A stretch of 64,000 nt of DNA, taken from the NCBI RefSeq assembly GCF_900312675.1, contig NZ_OMPC01000009.1, forward strand, positions 310,001 to 374,000, in the 5' to 3' direction. The position numbers and the translations under genes were made by a program. Shown one piece after another: positions 1-10,230 of the stretch (within the stretch, counting starts at the first letter, position 1; every line of letters starts with the position of its first letter). The notes beneath the pieces were generated by a model. It did not search any database, was not told where the DNA came from, and worked only from the letters and a program-made list of their open reading frames with translations. The stretch comes from Aliivibrio sp. EL58. Lineage in GTDB: Bacteria; Pseudomonadota; Gammaproteobacteria; Enterobacterales; Vibrionaceae.

Positions 1-276
1 ACCTGTCATGTTGCCATTAACTTTGTTCGCACCGATAAACAGTGGGAAGTTAACACCTGTTAGGTTATCACTCTCAGACATACCAAGCGCAAAATCGACA
101 CCAGTTACATCGCCAGTTTTACCATGAAGAGCTGCTAAACGAACGCCTTTTACTTCACTTGCCGCTGGTGCATTAAAACCATTCAGAGATGAAAACATCA
201 CTGGTGTACTATCCGCCATAGCGAATGATGAAACCATAGATAACGCCGCGCAAGTACCAACTAAAATCTTCTTCAT
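1..276 (-). CDS. Exported protein of unknown function (5' part only)
   Basis: This reading frame is open from an ATG at 276 to the left edge, giving 92 codons, and its 3' end lies outside the window. It begins with a clear signal peptide (MKK followed by a hydrophobic stretch ending in AMA-DS), so the product is exported. After the signal the protein has repeated small-residue stretches around GKTGDVTGVDFALG and GANKVNGNMTG, which resembles a beta-repeat or passenger-like surface fold. A good ribosome site (AAAGGAA) lies 8 bases before the ATG. It follows phoU on the same strand with a 188-base gap. I do not recognise the family with certainty and assign no function. Confidence 0.75.
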   Translation of the reverse strand, partial: MKKILVGTCAALSMVSSFAMADSTPVMFSSLNGFNAPAASEVKGVRLAALHGKTGDVTGVDFALGMSESDNLTGVNFPLFIGANKVNGNMTG

Positions 277-464
277 AATATATTCCTTTATTACTATAAT
301 TTATGATTATTAAATGAATCTATTTTTGTATTATCAATCGCATTATGAATGCAATAGCTCATAATATACTCGTTAGTTGCGATAAATACAGCATAGCTCA
401 AATTTTATTTGTTTGATTATTATTTTTAAGTCAAAGGCTTATTTCGAGTGAAGTATCACTCAAC

Positions 465-1163
465 TTATTTAATCACATCATCAATATTTTGATCGCCGAT
501 ATGACGTACATCCTTTCCTTTGACAAAATAGATAATATATTCACAAATATTCTGGCAACGATCGCCGACTCGCTCAATAGCACGAGCCGCCCACATTACC
601 TTCATAACACTTGGGATTGAGCTAGGGTCTTCCATCATGTAGTTCATTAATTGACGAATAACCGCGTCATATTCTGCATCTATTTTATCGTCAAACTTAT
701 AAGCTTCGGTGGCCGCTTTTACATCCATACGTGCATACGCATCTAGTACTGAATGCATCATTTTTACTGATTGACGTCCAAGAGATTCAAGAGAAACTAA
801 TAAAGAATGATGTTTATTCGAAAAGTTTTCTAGCGATACTTTCGCTATTTGAGAAGCGACATCACCAATACGTTCTAAATCAGTAATCGTTTTAATGATC
901 GCCATGACTAGGCGTAAGTCACTAGCGGTAGGCTGACGCTTTGCAATGATACGGGTGCACGCTTCATCTATTGCCACTTCCATGGCGTTCACTTTATGGT
1001 CTTCATGCATAACACGTTTTGCCAAATCGGCATCGTGATTATGTAATGCTTCTAATGCATAGGTAAGCTGCTGCTCAACCATCCCCCCCATGGTTAATAC
1101 ATGAGTGCGAATAGCTTCAAGTTCGGTGTTAAATTGGCCTGAAATATGTCGACCAAGTTGCAT
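465..1163 (-). CDS. phoU: Phosphate signalling protein PhoU
   Basis: A 232-residue all-helical PhoU, the usual length for the family. It carries the two repeated three-helix bundles with the metal-binding E/DxxxD patterns ([12 protein letters not shown] near residues 94-105 and [12 protein letters not shown] near 195-206). PhoU sits in the cytoplasm and links the PstSCAB transporter to the PhoR sensor, keeping PhoR in its phosphatase state when phosphate is plentiful. It is the last gene of the phoBR-pst operon, 37 bases downstream of pstB, as in most gammaproteobacteria. No strong terminator follows its stop codon; a 16-base GAGTGA/TCACTC hairpin lies just after it. Confidence 0.97.
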   Translation of the reverse strand: MQLGRHISGQFNTELEAIRTHVLTMGGMVEQQLTYALEALHNHDADLAKRVMHEDHKVNAMEVAIDEACTRIIAKRQPTASDLRLVMAIIKTITDLERIGDVASQIAKVSLENFSNKHHSLLVSLESLGRQSVKMMHSVLDAYARMDVKAATEAYKFDDKIDAEYDAVIRQLMNYMMEDPSSIPSVMKVMWAARAIERVGDRCQNICEYIIYFVKGKDVRHIGDQNIDDVIK

Positions 1164-1200
1164 GGTATGTCCTTATTTTATCGTTGGCCTATTATAGGAA

Positions 1201-2019
1201 TTATCCATAGCGGCCTGTAATGTAATCTTCAGTTTGCTTATGTATTGGTGATGTAAAAATCGTATTTGCATTACCGTATTCAACCAATTTACCTTGGTTG
1301 ATAAAAGCGGTGTGATCGCTCACTCGTGCAGCTTGTTGCATATTATGCGTCACAATAACAACGGTATATTTACTTTTTAGCTCATAGATAAGCTCTTCAA
1401 TCGTCAGAGTAGAAATAGGATCCAAGGCTGACGTTGGTTCATCTAGTAATAATACTTCTGGCTCAATAGCAATTGCTCTAGCGATAACTAAACGCTGTTG
1501 CTGACCACCAGATAATCCAAAAGCATTTTCATGCAATCTATGTTTCACTTCGTCCCATAGCGCTGCTGCTTTTAAGGCTTCTTCTACTGCTTCATCTAAT
1601 ACTCGCGCTTCTTTTACGCCCTGTAAACGTAAACCGTAAACAACATTCTCATATATTGACTTAGGAAACGGATTTGGCCGTTGAAACACCATTCCCACAC
1701 GACGACGTAGTGAAGGTATGTCCGTATTTGGCTGATAAATATCATCACCAAATAATTTAATAGATCCTTGGATTTTGCAATTATCAACAAGATCATTCAT
1801 ACGATTAATACAACGTAGCAACGTAGATTTACCACAACCAGATGGTCCAATAAACGCCGTTACTTGTCCTTTAGGGATACGCATCTCTATATTGGATAAT
1901 GCGAATGTTTTATCGTATTTTAAACAAAGATTATTAATCTCTATTGCGGTATTTTCATCCGATAAATTATTTACGTCTATTGGCGATAGAAAAGAGAGAT
2001 CCGGTGATAATGAATACAT
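1201..2019 (-). CDS. pstB: Phosphate ABC transporter ATP-binding protein PstB
   Basis: A 272-residue ABC ATPase that energises phosphate import through PstA/PstC. Walker A is GPSGCGKST at residues 58-66, the ABC signature LSGGQQQR is near residue 169, and Walker [12 protein letters not shown] follows. The N-terminus has about 27 extra residues before the conserved start of the domain, as in the Vibrio proteins. A GGAG ribosome site lies about 8 bases before the ATG, inside the 3' end of pstA, and the two genes are only 4 bases apart, so translation is probably coupled. Confidence 0.97.
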   Translation of the reverse strand: MYSLSPDLSFLSPIDVNNLSDENTAIEINNLCLKYDKTFALSNIEMRIPKGQVTAFIGPSGCGKSTLLRCINRMNDLVDNCKIQGSIKLFGDDIYQPNTDIPSLRRRVGMVFQRPNPFPKSIYENVVYGLRLQGVKEARVLDEAVEEALKAAALWDEVKHRLHENAFGLSGGQQQRLVIARAIAIEPEVLLLDEPTSALDPISTLTIEELIYELKSKYTVVIVTHNMQQAARVSDHTAFINQGKLVEYGNANTIFTSPIHKQTEDYITGRYG

Positions 2020-2023
2020 ATAG

Positions 2024-3547
2024 TTATAACTCCAATGTTCGATATTTCTCTCGTAAATTATTACGAATTGCGATGGCCGTTAAATTTAATCCAATGATAA
2101 CGGTTACTAATAAAAAGGCCGTTGCATACACAATAGGTCTGGCAGCTTCAACATTAGGGCTTTGAAATCCAACATCATAAATATGATAACCAAGGTGCAT
2201 AAATTTTCTATCTAAATGCAAATAAGGAGCAACAGCATCCACCGGTAAAGAAGGCGCTAATTTTACCACCCCAACTAACATGAGAGGAGCAACCTCACCT
2301 GCGGCTCTTGCCACCGCTAAAATTAACCCCGTCATAATCGCAGGGCTTGCCATAGGCAAAACAATCTTCCATAAGGTTTCAAACTGAGTTGCACCTAATG
2401 CTAACGAGCCATGACGTACTGAATTAGGAATACGACTTAACCCCTCTTCGGTTGCAACAATCACAACAGGAAGAGTTAAAATAGCGAGAGTTAACGCTGA
2501 CCATAACAACCCTGGTGTTCCAAACGTTGGTGTTGGTAATTCATTTGAATAAAAAAGTTGATCAAGCGTTCCGCCCACCACATAAACAAAGAAGCCTAAA
2601 CCAAAAACACCATAGACAATGGATGGTACACCCGCGAGATTTATCACCGCAATTCGAACTAACCTTGTTAACATATTAGGCTTTGCATATTCATGTAGAT
2701 AAATCGCAGCAATGACACCTAATGGCATCACAATAACAGACATCAAAAGTACTAATAAAATCGTTCCGAAAATAGCTGGAAAAACACCGCCTTCAGAGTT
2801 TGCTTCTCGTGGGTTATCAGAAATAAAGCCATACAATTCTTCAAACCAATGTTGTGTTTTCTCTTGTAATGACATCGCATTGGGAAACCATATATCAACG
2901 ACATTATCACTGCTTAATTTATAAATCTCACCCTGACTATCTTTTAAAATTAAATAGCTATAGTTCAACTGGCTCGAAATCTCCTTAACTTGTTCATTAA
3001 GGCTTTCTTCTTGTTTTTTAAACTCACCATCAGTCAGTTCTGAGTTTAGTAATGCATCAAGCTGACGATACAGTTTATATTGTTCTTGCTCTAATAAATC
3101 AATCTTAGCTTTTTCACTTCGAACCCATGATTCAACTTGCTGTCGATTAAGTTCAAGACCATTAGAGGTTTCAATAATCGTTCCAAAATATTTACCATGT
3201 TGAAGTCTATCCACCACCACAAGAGCTTTGGGCTTGCTTACTGATTTAATTTTGTTTTTATCTATATTAATAAAATCAAAACCATTAATGTCTCGATTCC
3301 CAACCTTAATCACTAACCGTTCTAATTTTTCAGTATTAGTATCATGCAACTTTTCAACATCATACAACTGTCCAATAATCACTTTTCCGTCTGTCGTGTG
3401 CCACTCTTGTAACGCCGTTGGCCAAAAATAAGATAATCCTTTCCAGCCAATCAATAATAGAATACCAAGAACCGCAATCATGCTAATACTCACAGAACCA
3501 GCTGTGAGCCATATCCAAGGTGAACCTGATTTAATCCAATGTTTCAT
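2024..3547 (-). CDS. pstA: Phosphate ABC transporter permease PstA, long form
   Basis: A 507-residue permease, far longer than the roughly 300 residues of E. coli PstA. One N-terminal membrane segment (about 13-34) is followed by about 200 residues outside the membrane, including a charged stretch rich in Glu, Lys and Gln near 140-195 that looks like a coiled coil. The true permease domain starts near residue 257, with the EAA loop [16 protein letters not shown]. It forms the membrane channel with PstC. The long form is known from marine gammaproteobacteria; the role of the insertion is not known to me. It follows pstC after 25 bases. Confidence 0.93.
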   Translation of the reverse strand: MKHWIKSGSPWIWLTAGSVSISMIAVLGILLLIGWKGLSYFWPTALQEWHTTDGKVIIGQLYDVEKLHDTNTEKLERLVIKVGNRDINGFDFINIDKNKIKSVSKPKALVVVDRLQHGKYFGTIIETSNGLELNRQQVESWVRSEKAKIDLLEQEQYKLYRQLDALLNSELTDGEFKKQEESLNEQVKEISSQLNYSYLILKDSQGEIYKLSSDNVVDIWFPNAMSLQEKTQHWFEELYGFISDNPREANSEGGVFPAIFGTILLVLLMSVIVMPLGVIAAIYLHEYAKPNMLTRLVRIAVINLAGVPSIVYGVFGLGFFVYVVGGTLDQLFYSNELPTPTFGTPGLLWSALTLAILTLPVVIVATEEGLSRIPNSVRHGSLALGATQFETLWKIVLPMASPAIMTGLILAVARAAGEVAPLMLVGVVKLAPSLPVDAVAPYLHLDRKFMHLGYHIYDVGFQSPNVEAARPIVYATAFLLVTVIIGLNLTAIAIRNNLREKYRTLEL

Positions 3548-3572
3548 TTATCTACCTTCATTAAGATCAAAC

Positions 3573-5786
3573 CTACAAACTACGATACTTTTCACGTAAC
3601 CCTTGCCGTATCCACTCGGCCAATGAGTTCACAAAAAAAGTAAATACGAACAGTAAGAATGCCGCTAGGAAAAGCATCCTAAAGTGAGAGCTGCCCATTT
3701 CTGATTCTGGCATTTCAATGGCAATATTTGCCGCAAGGGTTCTCATTCCCTCTAAAATATTGCCATCCATAATTGGGGTATTTCCGGTTGCCATCAATAC
3801 AATCATGGTTTCACCAACCGCACGACCTAAGCCCATCATTACCGCTGAAAAAATACCAGGGCTTGCCGTCAGCAACACAACTTTGGTTAAGGTTTGCCAT
3901 TGCGTTGCTCCTAATGCTAATGAGCCTTCAGATAAATGCTTTGGCACTGAAAAAATGGCGTCTTCAGCGATGGTGTAAATTGTCGGAATAATCGCCGCGC
4001 CCATGGCAATACCCACCACTAAAGCATTACGTTGATCGTAACCAACGCCTTTGTCACCAAGATAGCTGCGTAAATCGCCATGAAACAACCAACTTTCAAT
4101 AATGTACCCGTATTGAAAAGTAAGGTAGCCAATCCCAATCAAAGCAGGGATCAGTAATATTGCGTGTTGCCCGCGCGGTAATTTTCGCATGATATGTGCA
4201 GGTAATATGTGCCAGATAAACGCAATAATAATCATACTTAGTGGAAAGAGTACAAATAGGCTAAATACGGCGACTAAATTATTTTCAACAATAGGAGCTA
4301 ACCAAATACCCGCTAACAAACCAATAATCACCGTGGGTAACGCCTCCATTATTTCAATGGTTGGTTTTACATATCGACGAACATTGGAAGACATAAAGTA
4401 AGCGGTATAAATCGCACTGCCGATTGCAATTGGCCCCGCAAATATAAGCGCATAAAAAGCTGCCTTTAAGGTACCAAACGCCAAGGGTATTAGGCTAAAT
4501 TTGGATTCAAAGTCATCATTGGCTGCAGTTGATTGCCAAATATATGCAGGATCAGGATACCCTTCATACCATATTTTACCAAAGACAGACTGCACACTCA
4601 CTTCAGGGTGAGGATTGGTGACCTCAAAACATTGCCAACCTTTTTTCGTTAGCACGATAAGCTTTTCAGCATTTGGTGGTTGAGTTACTGCCAATACCTC
4701 TTCATCAAACAGATGCTGACTATAAAGCGCTTTCTCTGTTGTTGTGTGAACTAAAGATAAGTCACCTTTAGCATCAACAATCGCCACGCCTTTACGATAC
4801 ACCTCTGGTGCCACTTGTTTAATCTGGCCATCAACATTAAATGTACGGATTAAAGTTAAACTACGTTTCTCATTTTTAATCGTATCAAACCACTGCGATA
4901 AACTGCCATTCTCACTCTGTACTAATACCGAATGTGCACCAGATAATAACGTCAATTTTTGAGCTGATTCTTTTAATTCAATGCGTTCTCGTAAGTTGGC
5001 TTTATGATCTTTTAATGTCCAAACTTGCAGTTCATGTTGATACAAGAAATACAGAAAATCATTATTTGGCGTAATAACCATCGATAACAATTTTTTTGTC
5101 TTATCTAACGAAACCGTTTCAAATTCAATCGGGATCGCTTTCCAAACTGATTCACCAGTCATTTGGTTAATTACACTATCAAGTTCAACACCGAGTATTC
5201 TCTCATCTTGTGTTTGCGTTAAAACAACCCCTTCGACAGGAGTAAGACTTAGAGCAACTTGAGTTAAGGCTTGTTGTTTTTCATCAATTTGAATAAGAGG
5301 AAATGGCGTAAAGCTTTCAACATAAGGGATAAGTTGACGCTTTCCTTGTGAATAGTTGGTTTGAAAGCCTATTTGAGCAAATTGAACTTGCCCTTTTGAA
5401 TCACCAAAAGCAAACCAATCTTGGCTTTCAATGGTTGCAGCAAATGCAGTTGGGTTATCTATTATTTGAGTTTCACTGACTTGTTTCTTGCTTTGTAAAT
5501 CAATGAACTGAACCTGACCTTTATCATCAATACGATAAGCCATCTTTCCTTGTTCATCAGATCCTATTGCCAATGTGACATTCTTATATGATGTAAGATA
5601 TTGAGATAAAGGCTCAACCGTTACTGAGGTGAAAATAGGAGCAATGACCGCTAATAAATAGAAGCAGATAAGCATAAGAGCCGCAATGATCCCTACGCCG
5701 CTGGATTTCACCCAAATACGCATAATCAGATCTACAACATAGCGTTGTCTGTCTCGAAGTCTCTGATTAGGTTTGGCGTATGCCAT
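3573..5786 (-). CDS. pstC: Phosphate ABC transporter permease PstC, long form
   Basis: A 737-residue permease, more than twice the length of E. coli PstC. A membrane segment at about 30-55 is followed by nearly 390 residues predicted to lie in the periplasm, composed of short beta-type repeats of the kind found in WD or beta-propeller folds (for example LAIGSDEQGKMAYRIDD near residue 71). The permease domain starts near residue 435 and contains the EAA loop [14 protein letters not shown]. The insertion may form a propeller contacting PstS or the outer membrane side; that is inference. It lies between pstS and pstA in the phosphate operon. Confidence 0.93.
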   Translation of the reverse strand: MAYAKPNQRLRDRQRYVVDLIMRIWVKSSGVGIIAALMLICFYLLAVIAPIFTSVTVEPLSQYLTSYKNVTLAIGSDEQGKMAYRIDDKGQVQFIDLQSKKQVSETQIIDNPTAFAATIESQDWFAFGDSKGQVQFAQIGFQTNYSQGKRQLIPYVESFTPFPLIQIDEKQQALTQVALSLTPVEGVVLTQTQDERILGVELDSVINQMTGESVWKAIPIEFETVSLDKTKKLLSMVITPNNDFLYFLYQHELQVWTLKDHKANLRERIELKESAQKLTLLSGAHSVLVQSENGSLSQWFDTIKNEKRSLTLIRTFNVDGQIKQVAPEVYRKGVAIVDAKGDLSLVHTTTEKALYSQHLFDEEVLAVTQPPNAEKLIVLTKKGWQCFEVTNPHPEVSVQSVFGKIWYEGYPDPAYIWQSTAANDDFESKFSLIPLAFGTLKAAFYALIFAGPIAIGSAIYTAYFMSSNVRRYVKPTIEIMEALPTVIIGLLAGIWLAPIVENNLVAVFSLFVLFPLSMIIIAFIWHILPAHIMRKLPRGQHAILLIPALIGIGYLTFQYGYIIESWLFHGDLRSYLGDKGVGYDQRNALVVGIAMGAAIIPTIYTIAEDAIFSVPKHLSEGSLALGATQWQTLTKVVLLTASPGIFSAVMMGLGRAVGETMIVLMATGNTPIMDGNILEGMRTLAANIAIEMPESEMGSSHFRMLFLAAFLLFVFTFFVNSLAEWIRQGLREKYRSL

Positions 5787-5856
5787 GATGGGGTAACCTC
5801 TGCTCTTAAATTAATAGTAATTGGTTTTCTTTGTATTTTACTGCGTAAACAAGAGT

Positions 5857-6846
5857 TTAATATAACTCTAATTTAGATAATTCTTGTAAAACAAATCGTT
5901 CAGACAGGGCAATATAACCATCTTGTTCTACTCTCTTTTGACCATTCGATGAAAGCATATAACGAATAAATTCAGCTTCAAGCGGTTTCAGTTTAGCCGT
6001 CGGGGGCTTGTTAAGGTAGATATATAAGAATCGTGCTAATGGGTATTTCCCTGACGTTATATTACTTGTCGAGGGCTCAATATAATCTGTCCCTTCTACA
6101 CTGATTGGCAATAATTTCACTCCAGACATTTGATAACCAACACCAGAATAACCAATGCCATTTAATGATGCTGAAACACCTTGAACTACAGAGGCTGAGC
6201 CCGGCTGTTCATTGACATTAACTTTAAAGTCACCATCACATAATGCATGCTGTTTAAAGTAGCCATATGTACCAGAGACTGAATTACGGCCAAACAGTTG
6301 AATGCGATGCGTTGCCCAACGGCTATTTATTCCTAAATCTTGCCAATTGTTTACCGGCTTTAATGCACCACAACGCAACGTAGCGGAAAAGATAGAATCA
6401 ATCTGAGTAAAGTTAAGCCCTTTAATTGGGTTATCCTGATGAACAAAAATTCCGAGAGCATCAATAGCGACTCGGAGTTCAGTTGGTGGATAACCAAATT
6501 GTCGTTCAAAAGCGGCTTTTTCACTTTGCCGCATCCGTCGGCTCATTGGGCCAAATTGAGCAGTGCTTTCTATTAGTGCAGGAGGTGCAGTAGAAGAGCC
6601 TGATGCTTGGATTTGAATATTTACATTTGGATAAATACGTTGAAAATCTTCAGCCCATAAGGTCATCATGTTCGCTAACGTATCAGAGCCAATCGACGAT
6701 AAATTACCCGAGATCCCAGCAACGCGCTCATAAGGTTCTAACTTTCCATCATAAGAAAAGGCATTTTGTATAAACCCCAGCCAAAGCAATCCCACAGAGA
6801 TTAAACCCCGGATCCATCTTTGCTGCTTGCTATACATAACCTTCAT
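5857..6846 (-). CDS. pstS: Phosphate-binding periplasmic protein PstS
   Basis: A 329-residue substrate-binding protein of the PstS family. An N-terminal signal peptide (about residues 10-31, ending NAFS) sends it to the periplasm. Phosphate-contacting motifs are visible: GSDTLANM near residue 53, SGSSTAPPAL near 83 and GRNSVSGTYGYFK near 185. It delivers phosphate to PstC/PstA. The gene begins only 7 bases after the phoR stop, with GGAC before the ATG, so it is co-transcribed with phoBR rather than having its own Pho-box promoter. Confidence 0.95.
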   Translation of the reverse strand: MKVMYSKQQRWIRGLISVGLLWLGFIQNAFSYDGKLEPYERVAGISGNLSSIGSDTLANMMTLWAEDFQRIYPNVNIQIQASGSSTAPPALIESTAQFGPMSRRMRQSEKAAFERQFGYPPTELRVAIDALGIFVHQDNPIKGLNFTQIDSIFSATLRCGALKPVNNWQDLGINSRWATHRIQLFGRNSVSGTYGYFKQHALCDGDFKVNVNEQPGSASVVQGVSASLNGIGYSGVGYQMSGVKLLPISVEGTDYIEPSTSNITSGKYPLARFLYIYLNKPPTAKLKPLEAEFIRYMLSSNGQKRVEQDGYIALSERFVLQELSKLELY

Positions 6847-6853
6847 GATGTCC

Positions 6854-8152
6854 TTATTTTAATATTAGTTTTTTTGGCAGAACAAATGAGAAAGTACTTC
6901 CTTTACCCAATTGGCTTTGTATTTCTAATTGTGAATCGTGGTGACTAAGTGCATGCTTTACTATCGCGAGTCCTAAACCACTGCCGCCAGTATCTCTTGA
7001 ACGCGCCTTATCTACCCGATAAAAACGCTCTGTTAAACGAGGAATATGTTGAGGTTCAATTCCTTGTCCACTATCTGTTACTGTTAATACAGCCCCAGAT
7101 CGTGCCTTTTTCCATTCAACAATAATCTCTGCGCCATCCGTAGTATGCTTAACTGCGTTATAGACTAGATTTGAAATTGCACTACGTAATTGGTCTTCAT
7201 CGCCTAACACTTTAAGATCATGATCTATATTAAAGGTTACTTTGTGGTTTCTATTTCCACTTAATGCGATCGCTTCTTTTTCTAAAATATCTAACATGGA
7301 TGGTACATCAACACGATCTTCTAGCATTGATGTTGCTGCGGCTTCTATTTTTGATAATGTAAGTAATTGCTCAACTAAGCCTTCCATTCGAGATAACTGC
7401 TCAGTCATCACACCATGTGCTCTATTCCACATTGGTCCAACAAGCATCTCAGGATCTTCTGACATTTCTAAATAACCACGAAGTACCGTCATTGGCGTTC
7501 GTAATTCATGAGAAACATTAGCAAAGAAATTACGACGCATACCTTCTAGTTGTTTAATTTGCGTAACGTCACGTACCACCATCAAATATTCACCATCACT
7601 ATACGGCACAATACGTATCTCAAGTGTCTTATCTGTGTTAATCGGTGATGGCATATCTAATGGAATATCAAAGTGTTGAGTCATTAAATATTGCACAAAA
7701 TCAGGCGTTCGGATCAAATTAGTAATAGGTTGTCCTGAATCACTAGGCCAGCGAAAGCCAAGTAATGATTGGGCCAAGGTATTACACCAAACAATGTTGC
7801 CTTCATGACGAAAAACCACCACAGCATCAGGCAGAGCTTCAGCCCCTTGTCTAAAACGACGAATTAACGTGGATAGTTCTTTACGACGCTTTTTATGCCT
7901 TTTTTGCAGACGGTAAGTTTCATCAAAAATCGGTTCCCAGCTACCAGAAGCAGAGGGTGGCGTCGCTTTACGCCCTTCATGTAACCAGCGAGACATTTTA
8001 ATTTGGTTATGCAAATGCCAAATCAATAATATAAACGAGGCAAGAAACAACAATGGCCATAACGCATCAAATAAATACCCAACGATAACCCAAGGTACGT
8101 AGAAAAAAGCCAATTCTCCAACGAGCTTTTTCCATGACAAACGTTCAACCAT
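6854..8152 (-). CDS. phoR: Phosphate regulon sensor kinase PhoR
   Basis: A 432-residue histidine kinase. Two N-terminal membrane segments (about 12-46) are followed by a charged linker, a PAS domain (about 100-195), the HisKA dimerisation helix with the phospho-accepting His at 215 (SHELRTPMT), and the ATPase domain with N, G1 and G2 boxes ([27 protein letters not shown]). It phosphorylates PhoB when phosphate is scarce, acting with PstSCAB and PhoU. It begins 33 bases after phoB and leads straight into pstS. Confidence 0.97.
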   Translation of the reverse strand: MVERLSWKKLVGELAFFYVPWVIVGYLFDALWPLLFLASFILLIWHLHNQIKMSRWLHEGRKATPPSASGSWEPIFDETYRLQKRHKKRRKELSTLIRRFRQGAEALPDAVVVFRHEGNIVWCNTLAQSLLGFRWPSDSGQPITNLIRTPDFVQYLMTQHFDIPLDMPSPINTDKTLEIRIVPYSDGEYLMVVRDVTQIKQLEGMRRNFFANVSHELRTPMTVLRGYLEMSEDPEMLVGPMWNRAHGVMTEQLSRMEGLVEQLLTLSKIEAAATSMLEDRVDVPSMLDILEKEAIALSGNRNHKVTFNIDHDLKVLGDEDQLRSAISNLVYNAVKHTTDGAEIIVEWKKARSGAVLTVTDSGQGIEPQHIPRLTERFYRVDKARSRDTGGSGLGLAIVKHALSHHDSQLEIQSQLGKGSTFSFVLPKKLILK

Positions 8153-8185
8153 GTATCTTACCCTTAATTTTTATTTAGTTATCAA

Positions 8186-8878
8186 TTACGACGCTTGAAT
8201 CGAGAAACGGTAGCCTGCTCCACGAACCGTTTGAACTAAACGATCATGGCCTTCTGTCTCTAACGCTTTACGTAAACGACGAATATGAACATCCACCGTA
8301 CGATCTTCTACATAGACATTCGTACCCCAAACATTATTCAATAACTGTTCGCGGCTATACACTCTCTCTTGATGTGTCATAAAAAAGTGCAGCATCTTAA
8401 ATTCAGTAGGACCCATATCAAGTGGCTTATCGTTCGCCGTCACTCGATGTGAAACAGGATCAAGTTTTAATCCTTGAACATCAATTAATTCTTCTACTGA
8501 TGTCGGAGATACACGACGAATTACCGCTTTTAAACGTGCCATTAATTCTTTTGGTGAGAACGGTTTAGTAATGTAATCGTCAGCTCCAACTTCTAGCCCA
8601 CGTACTTTATCTTCTTCTTCACCGCGAGCCGTTAGCATTACTACTGGAATTTTTTTAGTAAACTCATCACGTTTAAGGTGTTTAATCAAATTGATGCCTG
8701 AGCCACCTGGCAACATCCAATCCAACAAAATTAAATCTGGGTAAGGTTCGCAGAGTAACTCAAGAGCTGTATCATAATCTTCAGCTTCAATCGGTTCATA
8801 GCCTTTTTGCTCTAGTACAAAGCACAGCATTTCACGGATTGGGGCTTCATCTTCTACAACAAGGATCCTTCTAGACAT
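8186..8878 (-). CDS. phoB: Phosphate regulon response regulator PhoB
   Basis: A 230-residue response regulator of the OmpR/PhoB class. The receiver domain has the acidic pair at residues 10-11, the phosphorylated Asp at 53 (LLDWMLPG) and Lys in ITKPFSP; the winged-helix DNA-binding domain occupies about 135-228 ([19 protein letters not shown]). Phosphorylated PhoB binds Pho boxes and activates phosphate-starvation genes, including very probably its own operon, since a Pho-box-like sequence lies just upstream. It is the first gene of the phoBR-pstSCAB-phoU operon. Confidence 0.98.
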   Translation of the reverse strand: MSRRILVVEDEAPIREMLCFVLEQKGYEPIEAEDYDTALELLCEPYPDLILLDWMLPGGSGINLIKHLKRDEFTKKIPVVMLTARGEEEDKVRGLEVGADDYITKPFSPKELMARLKAVIRRVSPTSVEELIDVQGLKLDPVSHRVTANDKPLDMGPTEFKMLHFFMTHQERVYSREQLLNNVWGTNVYVEDRTVDVHIRRLRKALETEGHDRLVQTVRGAGYRFSIQAS

Positions 8879-8933
8879 TCTCTTCTACCTAAATTAACCA
8901 ACAAAATTTATGACGCTATTATTAAAGTTAATT

Positions 8934-8951
8934 ATGACACTTTTGTGACCA
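8934..8951 (-). promoter_or_regulatory. Pho box upstream of phoB
   Basis: Read on the reverse strand the site is TGGTCAC-AAAA-GTGTCAT, two 7-base direct repeats separated by four A/T bases, which fits the PhoB consensus CTGTCAT-N4-CTGTCAT at 11-base spacing. It lies about 55 bases before the phoB start, where an activator of the PhoB type would act, and suggests autoregulation of the whole operon. A further half-site-like ATGACGC (on the + strand) lies at 8910-8916 but out of phase. Confidence 0.75.
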
Positions 8952-9090
8952 TTGAAAAGAAAACTTCATATTCTTCTTATTGATATTTCTACCTGAGTGT
9001 CATTTATCCAAGATCCTGAAATCTATACAAGCAATATTCAATAAAATCTCCTATCATAAGCGCACTTAAAAAAGATAGGAATTCAGCAGC

Positions 9091-10005
9091 ATGATGTGGT
9101 TTAAAAATTGTTTAATTTACCGTTTTACCAAAGAGATTGATCTCAATCCTGAGCAACTTGAAAAACAACTGAACGATTTTCGTTTCACACCTTGTGGCAG
9201 CCAAGATATGCAAAAATTTGGCTGGGTAACTGCAATGGGCCGTCATGGTGACATGCTGACTCACGTAGCAAGCAAAAATATTCTTATCTGTGCCAAGAAA
9301 GAAGAAAAAATGTTGCCAGCGTCAGTGATTAAAGAATCAATGAACGCAAAAATTGATGCCATGGAACTTGAGCAAGGTCGCCCTCTTAAGAAAAAAGAGA
9401 AAGACTCTATCAAAGATGACATCGTGATTGATCTTCTTCCACGAGCATTCAGCAAGCATCAACAAACCTACGCACTAATTCTTCCAGAAGCAGGCTTTAT
9501 TATTGTTGATGCGGGCAGTTACAAAAAAGCGGAAGACGTATTAGCGCTGCTTCGTAAATCTATCGGCAGCTTGCCTGTAGTTCCTCTAACTTCAACGCAA
9601 CCTATTGAAAACGCATTAACAGAATGGGTTAAAACAGGCACGACTCCTCAAGGTTTTGATATGGGTGAAGAAGCGGAACTAAAAGCAATTTTAGAAGATG
9701 GCGGCGTGATCCGTTGTAAGCAGCAAGAATTAGTGTGTGATGAAATCCATGCTCATATTGATGCAAACAAAGTGGTCACTAAGTTAGCTCTAACTTGGCA
9801 AGACCGTTTAGAGTTTATCCTTGCGGATGACCTATCGCTAAAACGCCTAAAATTCAGCGACGAAATTAAAGACCAAAACGAAGATATTGGTTTTGAAGAT
9901 AAAGCAGCACGTTTTGATGCTGATTTTTCTCTAATGAGCTCTGAGCTTGATGCACTGCTTCCTGATCTATTCAAAGCACTTGGTGGCATTGAAGAGAAAG
10001 AATAA
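9091..10005 (+). CDS. rdgC: Recombination-associated protein RdgC
   Basis: A 304-residue RdgC, matching the 303 residues of the E. coli protein. The N-terminus [12 protein letters not shown] aligns with the E. coli start MLWFKN, which supports the first of the two adjacent ATGs. RdgC forms a ring-shaped dimer that binds double- and single-stranded DNA and restrains RecA. It is divergent from phoB, as is common in Vibrionaceae. An imperfect palindromic repeat follows directly after its stop codon. Confidence 0.97.
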   Translation: MMWFKNCLIYRFTKEIDLNPEQLEKQLNDFRFTPCGSQDMQKFGWVTAMGRHGDMLTHVASKNILICAKKEEKMLPASVIKESMNAKIDAMELEQGRPLKKKEKDSIKDDIVIDLLPRAFSKHQQTYALILPEAGFIIVDAGSYKKAEDVLALLRKSIGSLPVVPLTSTQPIENALTEWVKTGTTPQGFDMGEEAELKAILEDGGVIRCKQQELVCDEIHAHIDANKVVTKLALTWQDRLEFILADDLSLKRLKFSDEIKDQNEDIGFEDKAARFDADFSLMSSELDALLPDLFKALGGIEEKE

Positions 10006-10009
10006 GACG

Positions 10010-10083
10010 ATACGCTTCGCGTCTAGATACTATAAAAGCAATATACTTACCTGCTCTTATAGTTTCTAGTTAGCGTAGCGTAT
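10010..10083. repeat. Imperfect palindromic repeat after rdgC
   Basis: The 74 bases form a long imperfect hairpin. The outer arms are ATACGCT and AGCGTAT-like, and the inner arms are TCTAGATACTATAA and TTATAGTTTCTAG, closed by a short AT-rich loop near 10041-10051. There is no T-run, so it is not a typical terminator. Its size and position just after a gene fit the small dispersed palindromes of Vibrionaceae genomes. Copy number cannot be judged from one window. Confidence 0.6.
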
Positions 10084-10230
10084 AGCTCCTAGGCCAATAC
10101 CCCTATAAAATACAAGTTCAATCTTGCTAATCCCTAGCACTTCCCTCACTTTCCATGTAAAATCCGGCCTCCTTCATATCCACGTGATATGACCTGACCT
10201 GAGATCAGAATACAACATTGGGAAGCAATC

